Shown: piece after piece, positions 47,501 through 55,630 of the stretch
How positions within the stretch are numbered: position 1 is the stretch's first letter
Layout of the letters: each line of letters opens with the position of its first letter
DNA from: JAHHUA01 sp036635475
Lineage (GTDB): Bacteria > Bacillota > Clostridia > Oscillospirales > Ruminococcaceae
DNA length: 64,000 nt
NCBI GenBank assembly: GCA_036635475.1
Contig: JAVWQH010000002.1
Location: 1-64,000, forward strand
Direction: 5' to 3'
Notes under the pieces: generated by a model
The model's input: only the letters and a program-made list of their open reading frames with translations
What the model was told of the DNA's origin: nothing
Databases searched by the model: none
Translations under genes and position numbers: made by a program

Positions 47501-47670
47501 CACCTACAAGTGTAACGATTTCAGGCAAAGAATTTGTATTTACTCCTAGCTCACAGGATACAAGTGTAATTACAGCTGATTGGAATGTTATTAAAGCTGA
47601 ATTTGTCTATGTTGGTTTTTCTTATGGCGAAAGTGCAAGAATAGATGTTCCTGTCGAAATTGGTGCATAG
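38599..47670 (+). CDS. Giant secreted protein with atrophied bacterial Ig-like repeats
   Basis: 3023 residues. A signal peptide (MKIQKIISVALVIAMLAA, cleaved near SYA/QT) is followed by a beta-rich domain to ~200 and a linker with a Gly-run and an acidic Asp/Ala stretch (205-255). Four Ig-like repeats (~270-640) come next, each with the pattern ITWxSSNxxVISxxGxVTRP...LTATIxxGxxxxTKxFxVTV. An ordered region without repeats (~640-1120) and a helical FIVAR-like part (~1120-1410) follow, then some 14-16 further repeats to ~2930. The repeat matches the aBig family, found in clostridial adhesins and glycan-binding enzymes. No LPxTG, SLH or transmembrane anchor is present at the C-terminus. It is probably an extracellular adhesin or scaffold. 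Codon use looks normal for the contig. Confidence 0.85.
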   Translation: MKIQKIISVALVIAMLAAQPLQNYTVSYAQTDGAKSLVQTQTLKNALINIVDGKLYLVIDSVKYVPYELKDTKIQFKSLNGVKCIQFTCKDGTEKCINLYDSNDIKVGGQVDQLIIDKSYKDSKFGFDKDASVKDLEVGGNSSVEINGTTSVEKVVANGVGSVVVAENAKVNKILSNNKDNITLPAGSTLVVEPSGAPLETSTPATTPTTGTDWSTTTGGGGGGGNTSQRPSDDDDADADADGDVNTDSDTGTDDEETTVNKEDEIATEAAYEALKFRNATGITSDITFQKTCKGCNLQWSSSDENVISNNGIVTRPKFGEPNVTLSVTATISKGKVQKTKSFDVTVLAMTDKEQINDVMKNLVIEADLENVVQDLTLPTEFDGAKITWSTLSPSYITDDGVITRPAWDNKNDFYEASLKATIVCGSVTDYKYFAMKILKEANPTVSDEEKVASAIKNLKINSDLTNVTGDIHLPTIMTGAQVYWDTADISWTSSDESIISNTGFVTRPAFGEADKVITLTASVTVGDFTDVKQFTATVKPITAKEKFDEIYKAFNLSNINVNEVKDNIILPTQFEGATISWASNNESVVSSTGTVVRPTGDDSIVKLTATIKLGEIQKTKTFSIKVLAIESPELSDHVKELTIITSQAEVEALDAGKIYDEVLIKNVNEKIDLSKITIEKLTFGQVGNFVSRAIRSLALDAPTDIVIGSVNEFDVNLLIGTLNVEKGNNKKTIINGNININSITAKHEIELRGKLVVPPIETNSNVVLNTELDSSNPIVVMKNSNNVSISGSIGSIPSILLSSDAIVNVPVKKMIEIAQDAPSTINLELNNTVGAINTEKNPVNSNIVLSGTGTLDWLYSKGNATLNVKRVNNILPLATAERAMLDGDGSIGSIILGSNANKFDIACTNVDEIIANGNVSMASDVKKLVANANDIVVKMQNDKTLNLLSVAKGVSVTTVEGNVNEVEILSKTGEVIIKLDQNVMPTFTKTSNDVIVIVYNKDSSGKYVKTVIDEIKTKLAPPVILYNNGHSKNRTDYKTDICDRPIKGTYIMYRIGTDGEFVKYEPKKFVVKAPNVDTEAKISVFFKSVSQNDSATVMESEIIENVITFDADKTNALKAEDWQDYKNLIADSKTWITWDELIVVDDYDVSKSEYTTADHLVTYAQVNKLNLAIADAQKFVDDPNSHLYTKAQLQTAYDTLSKIERKFAGVWENQIGDKIYTKNFTTAYKTNFDWKNWQYPTALDGFTISADGKDTEANRFWVTQADFDVFVNVLNKYEKMYSSETTSTQAEYDAATKELETSLVTFKATMKKGNMNINKAALIKKYEDEKWWVLEGIGHKNGFDISEDGAGLPDGRYYQKPAIANRLIDAVYKAKDITEEIDNKKYSQAEIDAALQELTDAKSVFAVNWCMTAGTLTSENTTEIAKNNLTLGDISGITTNIKLPIQLNGADITWQSSSPEFITNDGIVTRPTYTKGDVEVVMTATVTFGEDEAAVSKTKDFVVTVIKKAPDNAEQVTIVINELAFADTLVKEDKLTFPTYAGAEITWKSLNPDVITDDGTVTRNSEKNVNATMQATIKVGENVGTKKFELLVLKAGASDLTPDERIDMALRNLTLGSIDNVKKDITFPAIQNDVSISWKSSDETVITNAGVVTRPTFIKGDAKITLTATLTLEGGITKTKDFVATVIKNPITDNEKVTLVKDKLVFEELDHLSNDLYLLDVIDGVSISWKSSNEQVINNKGKITRQENSNGTATLTATLSSGDVTDTKTFEVTVLKTKFTDEELCQAAIDAITFKEPLDKITKDVDIPRYVNINSVYVYIEWEVTDNVAVKRNDEKLLITSPKYTEQDVDFVFTAKAQMASGTPFLATKTFNGKVLKKEITNAEKAQEVFEQLTVTDQPFVEKNLNLLTELNGATISWKSDNDNIISSTGVVTKPAATGENTKVVLTATITVGDVSIDKTFTLMVLKEGATDLSDTEKVEIALANLTLGDVSAIKDNMTLPVLQDTVGVVWATSDSAIIATDGTVTRPDDDNKESVNVTLTATITSGTEIRTKEFVVTVMRCDIDSAQAKERLGKLAIAELLKLNNVQTVDDFVNQIIFPATISFRGQDVKVDWDKFKNTNLTIVDNIGTILANDTLSVRMYFSYKGDRDVYEDQWITISKVKTAQEKVDEAKANLTLSDINLANLKADFTLPLTQDEATITWTSENTAIVIDNATGTATVTRPLSTEVNAMGTITATIKVGDVSATKVFDATVIKELSATATDKEKVEEYIGTLVIANTALVDFMVPPAESGLTVEWSSTDTAIVIDNATGKATVTRPDGDKADAVVTLTAKVSLGTESSTKNFEVTVSKYTLAEIKELLDLGIGAEVTQNFEVPTIFKGATIVWDSNSVNVNISGTTATVTQSTTAATPVIFTADISLNGATVTKEFSFTVPQKKLTEAEIVEEAFSQITFADLTEPTNAITKSFTVPYVISSTIQGEWYYFDWSSNNTSVIDVAGTDATVKRPTAVQGDQVVTLTVALSATQVGTTTMGTKDFTFTVLADAPVELLPAEKAQKALDTIVMQDLVTGADTVTLPTTIDGVAISWASDNAAIDATTGKVTATETVETSVVLTATATVGDVNVTKNFNVTVIRNEFTVNMYNLELAINKLNLNGIALDNLTTDFTVPLTQDTAKITWQSENTAITFNGANATVTRPEFSKGNSTGMIRAWVTCGDVTRSKDFATVVIEKAGGTDQDFVNGVRDRLTLNPTAAELTTGFNMPTHLEGAGIVWSSNNPTVVAINGGNAIVTPSTVEDTTVIVTATLTFSQATATKDFTIVIPMKAGASAADQAKVDKAKTILALDSGVDTSKVAENLYLVTSFYQEEQPELVDVTIAWESSNPDVVSIVGNYGMVTRPEADVSLTLTATITCGSATVTKDFPITVVSKNTITQADLKNAICAKILELNPTFTADSGYIYNVKVGDTFNAPTSVTISGKEFVFTPSSQDTSVITADWNVIKAEFVYVGFSYGESARIDVPVEIGA
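45221..45273 (+). repeat. 53-bp DNA repeat in the giant gene, copy 1
   Basis: Matches 45506-45558 at 52 of 53 positions by eye, one Ig-like repeat (285 bp) apart. It encodes the strand between the W-x-S motif and the VTRP motif. Confidence 0.8.
45506..45558 (+). repeat. 53-bp DNA repeat in the giant gene, copy 2
   Basis: Second copy of the 45221-45273 segment; the only difference is C/A within the gaa(c/a)agc position. Confidence 0.8.
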
Positions 47671-47719
47671 GAAACATAAGTATTCTTGGTAATTTCAGTT
47701 AAATAAAATTAAAATATCA

Positions 47720-47746
47720 GTTGCGTTGTAGAAACTGCAACGCAAC
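47720..47746. terminator. Hairpin between the giant gene and the M6 protease gene
   Basis: Perfect 9-bp stem gttgcgttg / caacgcaac with a 9-nt loop; no T-run follows. It may stabilise or partially end the giant transcript, with the protease gene 33 bp further on. Confidence 0.5.
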
Positions 47747-47778
47747 CGATATAAATTTAATTAAAAAAGGTGGATATT

Positions 47779-50700
47779 ATGATAAATAAAAAATTAATTG
47801 CCTCAGTATTAGCAGCTACTATGATAATGTCAACTGCTGTAAATGTTTTTGCATATGACGGCAGTGAAAATTATGCAAGTAGCAATAGCGAAATGTTTGA
47901 GTCAAAACCATTGGTAATCTTAATGGATTTCCCTGACTACAAATATACAGAACTAGACAAAAGAGAATCGGGTTGGTCTATTAATAACTTCATTGGAGCT
48001 GATACAACACCGGAGTTCTATAAAGAACTTTTCTTCGGAGATGAAACTTATACAACCACAGAAGGCGAAAGAATTACAGCAAACAAATTCTTCAAAGAAG
48101 TTTCCGGATACTCATATTCAATGAAAGGCGATGTTTTCGGTTGGTATACAGCTGAACATGATATCGCTTATTATGGTACTACTCAAGAAGAGGCAAGCTG
48201 GCTTGTTAAAGAAGGTTTGGCTTCATTAGCAAAAGACAAACCTGATTTGGACTGGTCAAAATATGACGTTGAGGACAAATGGGACTTGGATAAAGATGGC
48301 GACTTCAACGAACCCGACGGAATAGTTGACTGCGTTGTTTTAATTCATGCCGGTATGGGCGATGAAATGGGCGGCGGTTCAGTGGGAAAAGATGCTATCT
48401 GGCCGTTCAGAATCGGATTCAGCTGGTATGCTGATTTGAAAGCAGAAATAAATGACCATAGTTTTGTGGAAAAAGATGAAAATGGCTACGCAAAAGGCGC
48501 ACACACATTTAAAACAAAGGGTTCTGACACATTTATGGCAGAAGACTTTGTAATATTTGAACAAGATTTGCCACTTGACCTATTCTGTCACGAATATGGA
48601 CATAATCTCGGCTTACCAGACTTGTACGCAACAAATGGTACAGGTAAACCACCGGTTGAAATGTGGTCATTAATGGGAGGAAGCTATTCAGGAAATCCTC
48701 AAGGTTCACAAATGATAGGATATGGCGGAGTTTTGGAAAGATGGCTACAAAAAGACTTTGAAATGCGTAATCGTAAAGCTAATTGGCAAGTATCAAACGA
48801 TTACACTATTGACCAGCTAAGAGATGGTCTTGATGTAACATTGACAGGCTCTCAAATAAATAATGGCGAACTAGATGCAATTAATATTACTTTACCTGAT
48901 GTTGACGATGAAACAATAGCTGACTTTAATGCTGGCAGCACTTATGCTTATTACACATCAGCAAAAGACAATATGAAAACATATTTAACTTCAAAAGAGG
49001 ATATTGATTTAACCGCTGCAGCAGGTGACGTAAATCTAACATTTGATGCATGGTGGACAATCGACCCAGGTTTTGACTTTGTAAGTGTTGAAGTTAAAAA
49101 AGAGGGCGAAACAGAATACACATCATTACAAGACAAGAATGGTGTTGCAACAGACAAACTTGATGCTTGGCTGACGGGCCCAGACAACCAAAAATTATTT
49201 GAAAAAGACTTCGGCGAGGGCTGGGAAGAAAAGTGGCAAGCTGACTTAAAAGACAGAAATCCAGGCTGGGGTATTACAGGAAGTTCAAATGATAAATTTG
49301 AAAAAATTGAATTTGATCTAAATCAATACAAAGGGAGCAAAATTTCTCTAAGATTTAGATTTAGAACTGACGGAAATACACCTGAAAAAGGTATGTTCAT
49401 TGACGACATAAAGATTACAGATGGTGAAAACACTATTTTCAGTGATGATGTTGAAGATGAAACTATCTTGAAATTTGCAAGCGATGAACAAGGATTTACA
49501 ACTTCAGATGGTTTCCTAACACCTTTCCAACATAGCTATACAGTTGAGTGGAGAGCAATACCAAACGAGGAAAATGTTGATAAAGGATTGGAAAATCCAA
49601 GTATTCACGCAAACAATGGTCAATCATATGAGGGAAAAACAAGCCAATTCCAATTAAATCCCGGACTATTGGTATGGTATGTAAATGAAAAAATGAACAG
49701 CGACTATCCAGACCAGAATATGGATGAGCATCCAGGCGAAGTATATTGTGGAATTATGGATGCCGGCAGAGCACCTATGCAAGGTGAATGGTTAGTATAT
49801 GGAAGTAAATTTGCAAGTGACGATTCTTTAATGCAAATTTCCGATGCTGCTTTCTCATTGAGAAAAGGTGTAGAACTATTCCATACATACGATTGGAACA
49901 ATGGCGAAGACAGATACATAGAAAAAGATACAGACCCAACAGCCAATCCGGTTTATGTTGATACAGATTACACAAAATTCTATGATGACCCTAATGGTGA
50001 ATATGATAATTACAATAAAAATTTATCTGTTTTGTCACGTGATTATGGACTAAGAGTTTTTGTAACAGATGAAAACGAAGACAGAAGCACTGCAAATGTG
50101 CATTTTGGAGTTAGAGGCGGTACACCTGTTAAACAACAAAACAACTCATTGGCAAAAGTCGAGATAAACGGCAATGCAGTTGTTGTAACTCCAAAAAATG
50201 TTAAAAACATTAATGGCGGTTCTATCGAACTAACATTGAAAAACGGATATACAGTTAGAAAAGAACTCGTAAAAAACAATGAAAGAACATACGCAGCTAT
50301 TTTTGATGGTCAAGATTTAGAACAAGCAGTTGTTAATTATGTTATTTTGTATGAAACAAACGGCAAAGCTGTTTCAGTATACAATATGGAACAATATAAA
50401 ATATTCGGTGTTAACTTCAGCGAACTAGACGGAAAAGTTGAAGATAATAAATTTGATGTTAATCCAATTGTAAAACTTAATGGCGAAAAAGTTGAATTAA
50501 ATAATCTAGTTGCAGGAAATACATATGACTTGCAAATGGAAATTATTGATGTTGACAGCAAATTAACAGGCAAAATTACAAGAGATATATTCACAATTCC
50601 AGCTGAATACAGTGAAATTGCAGAAATTTCCGAAAACAATAAATTGATTGTTAAAAAGCTTGGCACATTCAAATTAAATGCTATTTTGGAAGAAGAAATT

Positions 50701-52339
50701 GCAAGTAAATGGAATACAATTCTTTCCAAAGAAAATAGTATTATAGTTAGCAAAATATCACCTGATATAGTTAAAATTATTTCCAACGAGGAGCTAGAAG
50801 CAGCATTCAGAAATGCTGTTGAAAGCAAAGTTACAATAGTAGTTGATTCTGATGAATATTTTGATAATGCAGCATTTGAAACAATAATGAATCTATCAAA
50901 GGCTAAGGAAACAACTTCAGATGGAACAACAACTCCAGACGGAACAACAACTCCAGACGGAACAACAACTCCAGACGNNNNNNNNNNNNNNNNNNNNNNN
51001 NNNNNNNNNNNNNNNNNNNNNNNNNNNNNNNNNNNNNNNNNNNNNNNNNNNNNNNNNNNNNNNNNNNNNNNNNNNNNACGGAACAACAACTCCAGATGGA
51101 ACAACAACTCCAGACGGAACAACAACTCCAGATGGAACAACACCAGATGGCACAACAACACCTAGTGTTCCAGCAATAACTGATGTTGAATTAATTCCTA
51201 GCTACAATGAAAACATTACATTCAATTTCAATCCAAGTGAAATAATTCCTAATGCCTTAGGCGAAGGAAACTTCACAATATTTAACAATTTCAATGTTTC
51301 TTTGGGCGATGTTGAATTGGCAGGAATTAAAAAAGGCACAACTGGTATGTGGTTAGATTTCCTATATAAAGACATTCTACCTGTACCAATGAAAGTAACT
51401 TTAAATGTTGATTCTGACAAGTTTAAAGCAGGTACTGAAGAATTTAAACTATGGGAATTTGATGCAGCTGATAAAACTTTTACATCAACAGATAAAGTTG
51501 TAACTTTTGATAGTGCAGCAAATACAGTTCAATTTACATTAGATGAATTTGCTACTTATATTTTGCTAGACAGCGATTCAGTTCCAACAATAAAGAACAC
51601 TGATGAACCAATTATACCTGAGCCAGATGAACCAAGTGTACCTGACACAGAAACACCAGACGTATCAGATAGACCAGGAAGACCTAGTGATGATGAAGAC
51701 GAAGATAGAGATAATGGTGGAACTGTAGGCGGTGGTTCAATCTCAAGTTCAGGTACTTCCAGCAGTACTACAAATGAAGTTAAAGAAAAATCATCAAGTA
51801 ATGTTGATGCAAACGGCAATGTAGATCCTAAGAAGTTGGAAGAAGAGCTTAAGAAAAATCCAAAAATGGTTACAATTACAAATGGTAACGGTTTAAACTT
51901 AGATGCTATCAAAGAATTAGCTGAAAACAATAAACCAGTTATTACTGATACAACATTTAATAATAAAATAGTTTCACGTTTGTATTTACAACCAGAAGAT
52001 TTCAAATCTATGAAATCAGATTTTAAATTAGGCGTAAGAACAGATGATAAATCAATTGAAAGAACTAAAAATATATTTAGTTGCTTCAAAAATGAAATGG
52101 CTATAATTCATATGGATCAACAAGGTAAACTAGGATTTAATTTGCATATGGCTGTTAAGGTAGATTTGAGTAAATTAGATAAAGATAATCTTATCTTTAA
52201 CGTTTACGACAAAACAACTAACAGATACACAGTGCTTAAAAACTTGGAATACACAATTGATGCTAATGGATATATCCACTTTGCAACAAATATAGGCGGC
52301 GATATTGTTATTACCGACGAACCTCTAACCAAAAGATAA
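47779..52339 (+). CDS. Secreted M6-family metalloprotease, interrupted by assembly gap
   Basis: Starts at the ATG at 47779 (aaaggtgg upstream); signal peptide MINKKLIASVLAATMIMSTA... The M6 (immune-inhibitor A-like) catalytic domain has the zinc motif HEYGHNLGLPD (His271, Glu272, His275) and the Met-turn-like SLMGGSY. A jelly-roll-like domain (FDFVSVEVKKEG...GMFIDDIKIT, ~400-560) and further beta domains follow. A DGTTTP tandem repeat linker contains 100 N. The C-terminal part has a domain, an acidic/Gly linker (RPSDDEDEDRDNGG) and a final domain ending LTKR. Frames differ on the two sides only because the gap length is arbitrary; I read it as one gene. It probably degrades extracellular protein or processes surface proteins. 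Confidence 0.85.
50920..51162 (+). repeat. 18-bp tandem repeat encoding DGTTTP units
   Basis: Unit ga(t/c)ggaacaacaactcca, three units before the gap and about five after it, the last ones degenerate. The coding frame is preserved in each part. The true copy number is unknown because the gap falls inside. Confidence 0.85.
50978..51077. other. Assembly gap of 100 N
   Basis: Exactly 100 N: the conventional placeholder for a gap of unknown size. It lies within a tandem repeat that short reads cannot span. Confidence 0.98.
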
Positions 52340-52348
52340 TAGCAAAAT

Positions 52349-52379
52349 GGGGACTGTTTTTACAGTCCCCGTTTTTTTT
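52349..52379 (+). terminator. M6 protease terminator
   Basis: Stem ggggactgt / acagtcccc with a 4-nt loop, then g and eight T. Confidence 0.9.
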
Positions 52380-52448
52380 AATCAGTAAACACTTGCCAAC
52401 GTATTAACAAAACAGATATAGCTTAAAAATACAATTCAAATAAACTAT

Positions 52449-52477
52449 TGGACAAAGCATAGCCGCTTTTGTATAAT
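52449..52477 (+). promoter_or_regulatory. Promoter of the MtaA-like gene
   Basis: TGGACA (52449-52454), a 17-bp spacer and TATAAT (52472-52477), 82 bp before the start codon. Confidence 0.6.
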
Positions 52478-52559
52478 TAATATACAATTGGTAATTTTTT
52501 CTATAGAATAATTGCGATTAATCATCGACATATTTTAATAATGAAATGGAAGTGTTTAT

Positions 52560-53627
52560 ATGACTGCTATTGATAAAATGACATCTCTTGAAAGAATGAA
52601 TGCCTTTAGCAAGGGCAAAGAAATAGATAGAATACCTTGCTCACCAATAATGGGCGAAACAATGTCGCCACTTTTTGGAATATATCCTTATCAACATAAT
52701 CATTCTTCGGAATTAATGGCTATGGTTGAAATAGAAACCTATAAGCTGTTTAAATGTGATGGGGCAGGCATTGGCACAGGATTAAGAGGTATGGCTGAGG
52801 CAATGGGAACTGAGTTGGTTTATCCAAAAAAGAGCGTATCATATGTTAAAGAGCCACTTGTAAAGCAATATGATGATATGAAAAAGATTAAACCTGTTGA
52901 CCCTTTTACCTCGGGAAGATTGCCGCTCATATTAAATGCTTTACAGATTATCCGAAAAGAAATTGGAAATGAAGTTGACGTTAGCACTGATATAGCCGGT
53001 CCGATAAGTGTGGCTGCTGCTATTCGTGGCACTGAAAATCTTATGCGAGATTTCAGAAAAAATCCTAAATTTGCACATGAACTGCTGCAAATAATAACTG
53101 ATAATAATATAAAATTTATAGATGCAGCTTGTGGATTGGGGTTTGGAGTAGGATTTTCAGACCCCGTAGCATCATGCAGTATGATTAGTCCAACACTTTT
53201 TCGAGAATTTGCAAAGCCCTATTTATCGCAATGTATAAAAAGAGTGGAAAAATGGCGTGGAAATGGTGTTATGCTCCATATATGCGGAAAATCCAAAGAC
53301 ATATGGAATGATATGGTTGAACTGGGCATTTCAACACTCAGCATAGATAATGTGGAAAGTTTGCAGGAAGCAAAAGAAAATGTCGGAGATAGAGTTTGTT
53401 TGGCTGGAAATATTCCACCTGTTGAAATTGTGAAAATGGGTACTGTCAGTGAAATTGAAAATGAATGTAAAAAGTGTATTGAAATTGGCTGGGACAATCC
53501 GAAAGGTTATATTTTAAGTACAGGCTGTCAGATACCACTGGAAACGCCAAAAGAAAATATACAAGCAATACTTGATAGTGCTAGGAAATATGGCTCAGAC
53601 CTTGGAAACAAAGGAAAGATACGATAA
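52560..53627 (+). CDS. Uroporphyrinogen decarboxylase-fold methyltransferase (MtaA/CmuA-like)
   Basis: 355 residues. The UroD-type TIM barrel carries the zinc ligands of corrinoid-dependent methylcobamide:thiol methyltransferases: His and Cys in MLHICGKS and the later Cys in STGCQIP. True haem-pathway HemE lacks this H-x-C...C set. Members move methyl groups from methyl-corrinoid proteins to a thiol or folate. No corrinoid protein or activase gene is adjacent, so its donor is unknown. Own promoter and terminator; the weak site ggaagtg precedes the ATG. Confidence 0.83.
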   Translation: MTAIDKMTSLERMNAFSKGKEIDRIPCSPIMGETMSPLFGIYPYQHNHSSELMAMVEIETYKLFKCDGAGIGTGLRGMAEAMGTELVYPKKSVSYVKEPLVKQYDDMKKIKPVDPFTSGRLPLILNALQIIRKEIGNEVDVSTDIAGPISVAAAIRGTENLMRDFRKNPKFAHELLQIITDNNIKFIDAACGLGFGVGFSDPVASCSMISPTLFREFAKPYLSQCIKRVEKWRGNGVMLHICGKSKDIWNDMVELGISTLSIDNVESLQEAKENVGDRVCLAGNIPPVEIVKMGTVSEIENECKKCIEIGWDNPKGYILSTGCQIPLETPKENIQAILDSARKYGSDLGNKGKIR

Positions 53628-53667
53628 ATACTGTTAAACATACCCAAACATTATATTAATAAAGCAG

Positions 53668-53696
53668 AAAGCAGACTTGTAATTAAGTCTGCTTTT
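53668..53696 (+). terminator. Terminator of the MtaA-like gene
   Basis: Perfect 11-bp stem aaagcagactt / aagtctgcttt with a 6-nt loop, then a T-run. Confidence 0.85.
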
Positions 53697-53700
53697 TCTC

Positions 53701-53729
53701 TTGACATATATAGATGAACGATATATAAT
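53701..53729 (+). promoter_or_regulatory. Consensus promoter of the PadR/SEDS operon
   Basis: TTGACA (53701-53706), a 17-bp spacer and TATAAT (53724-53729): both boxes match the sigma-A consensus, implying strong expression unless repressed. Confidence 0.8.
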
Positions 53730-53732
53730 AGG

Positions 53733-53753
53733 TATATAGATAATCTACATATA
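53733..53753. promoter_or_regulatory. Probable PadR operator
   Basis: An AT-rich dyad, tatatagat / atctacatata around a central A, immediately downstream of the -10 box. PadR proteins commonly bind such dyads in their own promoters. Confidence 0.5.
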
Positions 53754-53767
53754 GAGGAGGTCAATAT

Positions 53768-54115
53768 ATGCCTATTGATAAAAGCTTGTTGACAGGAAGT
53801 ACAACAACACTAATTCTGAAATTGCTGGAAGAAAAAGATATGTATGGGTATGAGATGATTGAAATTCTTTCAAAAAAATCTGACCATACTTTTGATTTAA
53901 AGGCAGGTACGCTCTACCCGATTTTGCACAATCTGGAAAAGAATGAACTCGTGGAATCCTATGAAGAAAAGGCTGATAACGAACGAAATCGAAAGTATTA
54001 TCATCTGACATCAAAAGGTAAAAACTTATTAAAAGAAAAGCATAAAGAATGGATTGTGTATTCTGATGCTGTGAATAAAGTTTTGAATGGGGGATTAAAC
54101 TATGCAAGAATTTGA
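53768..54115 (+). CDS. PadR-family transcriptional regulator
   Basis: 115 residues of a short PadR winged helix: LLTGSTTTLILKLLEEKDMYGYEMIEIL, GTLYPILHNLEKNELVESY and NRKYYHLTSKGKNLL. Short PadR proteins repress the adjacent membrane protein gene, often one with a HAAS prefix domain, as here. The strong site agaggagg precedes the ATG. It overlaps the HAAS-SEDS gene by 14 bp. Confidence 0.92.
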   Translation: MPIDKSLLTGSTTTLILKLLEEKDMYGYEMIEILSKKSDHTFDLKAGTLYPILHNLEKNELVESYEEKADNERNRKYYHLTSKGKNLLKEKHKEWIVYSDAVNKVLNGGLNYARI

Positions 54116-55436
54116 GAAAATAAAAAAATATTGCGATGATGTTTGTGAGCAAATACGTTGGGAAAAAGCAAAGCCTGTGATTGCAGTTGAAATTGAAAAT
54201 CACCTTTGCGACCAACGAGATGCTTACATTTCAAACGGAGATGACGAAGTTTTAGCTACAGAAAAAGCAATTATACAAATGGGAGATGCCATTTTTGTAG
54301 GACAAGAACTTGATAAATCTTATAAGCCAAAATCACAATGGCTAATGATTATACTAACAGGATTTTTTATGCTAATTGGGTTATATATTAATTATTTTAT
54401 AGATAATTCTGTTAATTCTTTAAATACTTTCAGCATTTTGCCCTATGCTTTATCGTTTGTGCTGCTTATAATTTGCTATTATATTGATTTTACTGAATTA
54501 GGAAAAAACGCAAAGAAAGTTTATTTTCTTATTTTAGCTATTTCTCTTTTGACGGTTATGTTTGGCACTGGTGTAAATGGGAGAATTGTATGCTATATAG
54601 GGAAATTTTCTCTGGAATTATCATATCTGTCTTTGCTTTTCCCACTTGCTTTTGCATTGCTTGTGTACAGTATGAGAAATAAGGGTAATCGTGGTATTTT
54701 AATGAGTGGTATATGCTATTTACCATTTGCTGTAATTTTGCTATATGTTCCAACAATATCAGGGTTTGGGTTATATACAATTACCGCTTTAGTTGTGCTT
54801 TCTTTTGCAATTTCGCGTGGTTGGTTCGGCAAAAATAAAAAGCAAGGACTTTTACTTGTATTAATTCCAACAGCCGTTGCGTTTTTCTCCACAGTTATTT
54901 TTATTTTAGTAAAAGCTCCACATCGCTTAGCGATATTGTTCAATCCGTATAATGACAGGTTAGGGGCAGGATATATTCACGCATTAATTAGAGATATATT
55001 GTCTGGGTCAATTTTATTTGGCAAAGGAACTGTTCCGCAAAATATTATAACAGCATTGCCATTTATCGGTGAGGATTACTTCCTTGTTTATTTAATTCAT
55101 CAATTTGGTTTTATAGTTTTATTTTGCATTACAGCATTTATACTAATGTTTTTTGCTGTTGGGATTTATAGAACACTAAAGCTTAAAAGTATGTTAGGTT
55201 CACTAGTTTCTTTATCAATAATATTAACTTTTATTTTACAATGTGTTTTTTATATAGGAGATACTCTTGGATATGGAATATTTTCATCTTATTCCTTGCC
55301 TTTTATTTCTTATGGAAAATCAGCCTTTTTTATTAATTCCATATTAATCGGATTTATGCTTTCAATATTTAGGACAGGAGAAATCTTCAGGGATTGTTCT
55401 GTTCCAACAAAAGAAAAAAGAGTAGATCAGAATTAG
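54102..55436 (+). CDS. HAAS domain fused to SEDS (FtsW/RodA/SpoVE) protein
   Basis: 444 residues. Residues 1-75 form a HAAS/permease-prefix domain (FEKIKKYCDDVCEQIRW...VEIENHLCDQRDAYI...ATEKAIIQMGD), usually found beside PadR regulators. From ~80 it is a ten-helix SEDS-type membrane protein. The extracytoplasmic loop reads LFNPYNDRLGAGYIHALIRDILSGSILFGKG, with Asp285 aligned with the catalytic Asp of RodA/FtsW, and the SLPFISYGKSAFF segment matches FtsW PFISYGG. SEDS proteins polymerise peptidoglycan glycan strands. It is a non-canonical, PadR-controlled paralogue; no partner class B PBP gene is adjacent. Confidence 0.85.
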   Translation: MQEFEKIKKYCDDVCEQIRWEKAKPVIAVEIENHLCDQRDAYISNGDDEVLATEKAIIQMGDAIFVGQELDKSYKPKSQWLMIILTGFFMLIGLYINYFIDNSVNSLNTFSILPYALSFVLLIICYYIDFTELGKNAKKVYFLILAISLLTVMFGTGVNGRIVCYIGKFSLELSYLSLLFPLAFALLVYSMRNKGNRGILMSGICYLPFAVILLYVPTISGFGLYTITALVVLSFAISRGWFGKNKKQGLLLVLIPTAVAFFSTVIFILVKAPHRLAILFNPYNDRLGAGYIHALIRDILSGSILFGKGTVPQNIITALPFIGEDYFLVYLIHQFGFIVLFCITAFILMFFAVGIYRTLKLKSMLGSLVSLSIILTFILQCVFYIGDTLGYGIFSSYSLPFISYGKSAFFINSILIGFMLSIFRTGEIFRDCSVPTKEKRVDQN

Positions 55437-55596
55437 TTATTATAGCAGAGGAAATTATTGAGTTTACGTAGATTTTCGTAGAAGGGAGCGTGGGCGTAAA
55501 ACAGCAAATTATACATAAGTAGATTGAATAAACAGAATAATTGTGTTAAAATATATTAATCGGTAGATGTTATAACTGCCAATGATTTGAATGACT

Positions 55597-55630
55597 AAAA
55601 AAGCCGTACAGAGTATCTCTGTGCGGTTTT
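55597..55630 (+). terminator. Terminator after the SEDS gene
   Basis: Stem aaaagccgtacagag / ctctgtgcggtttt with a 3-nt loop. Its presence rules out a start for the next gene at 55591. Confidence 0.75.

Noticed and set aside
47600..47670. Cell-wall anchor at the end of the giant protein
   Set aside because: No LPxTG-like motif, hydrophobic helix or SLH repeat is present before the stop.
50920..51162. Tandem repeat as a CRISPR array
   Set aside because: Units are contiguous 18-mers without spacers, in frame and coding for DGTTTP; no cas genes nearby.
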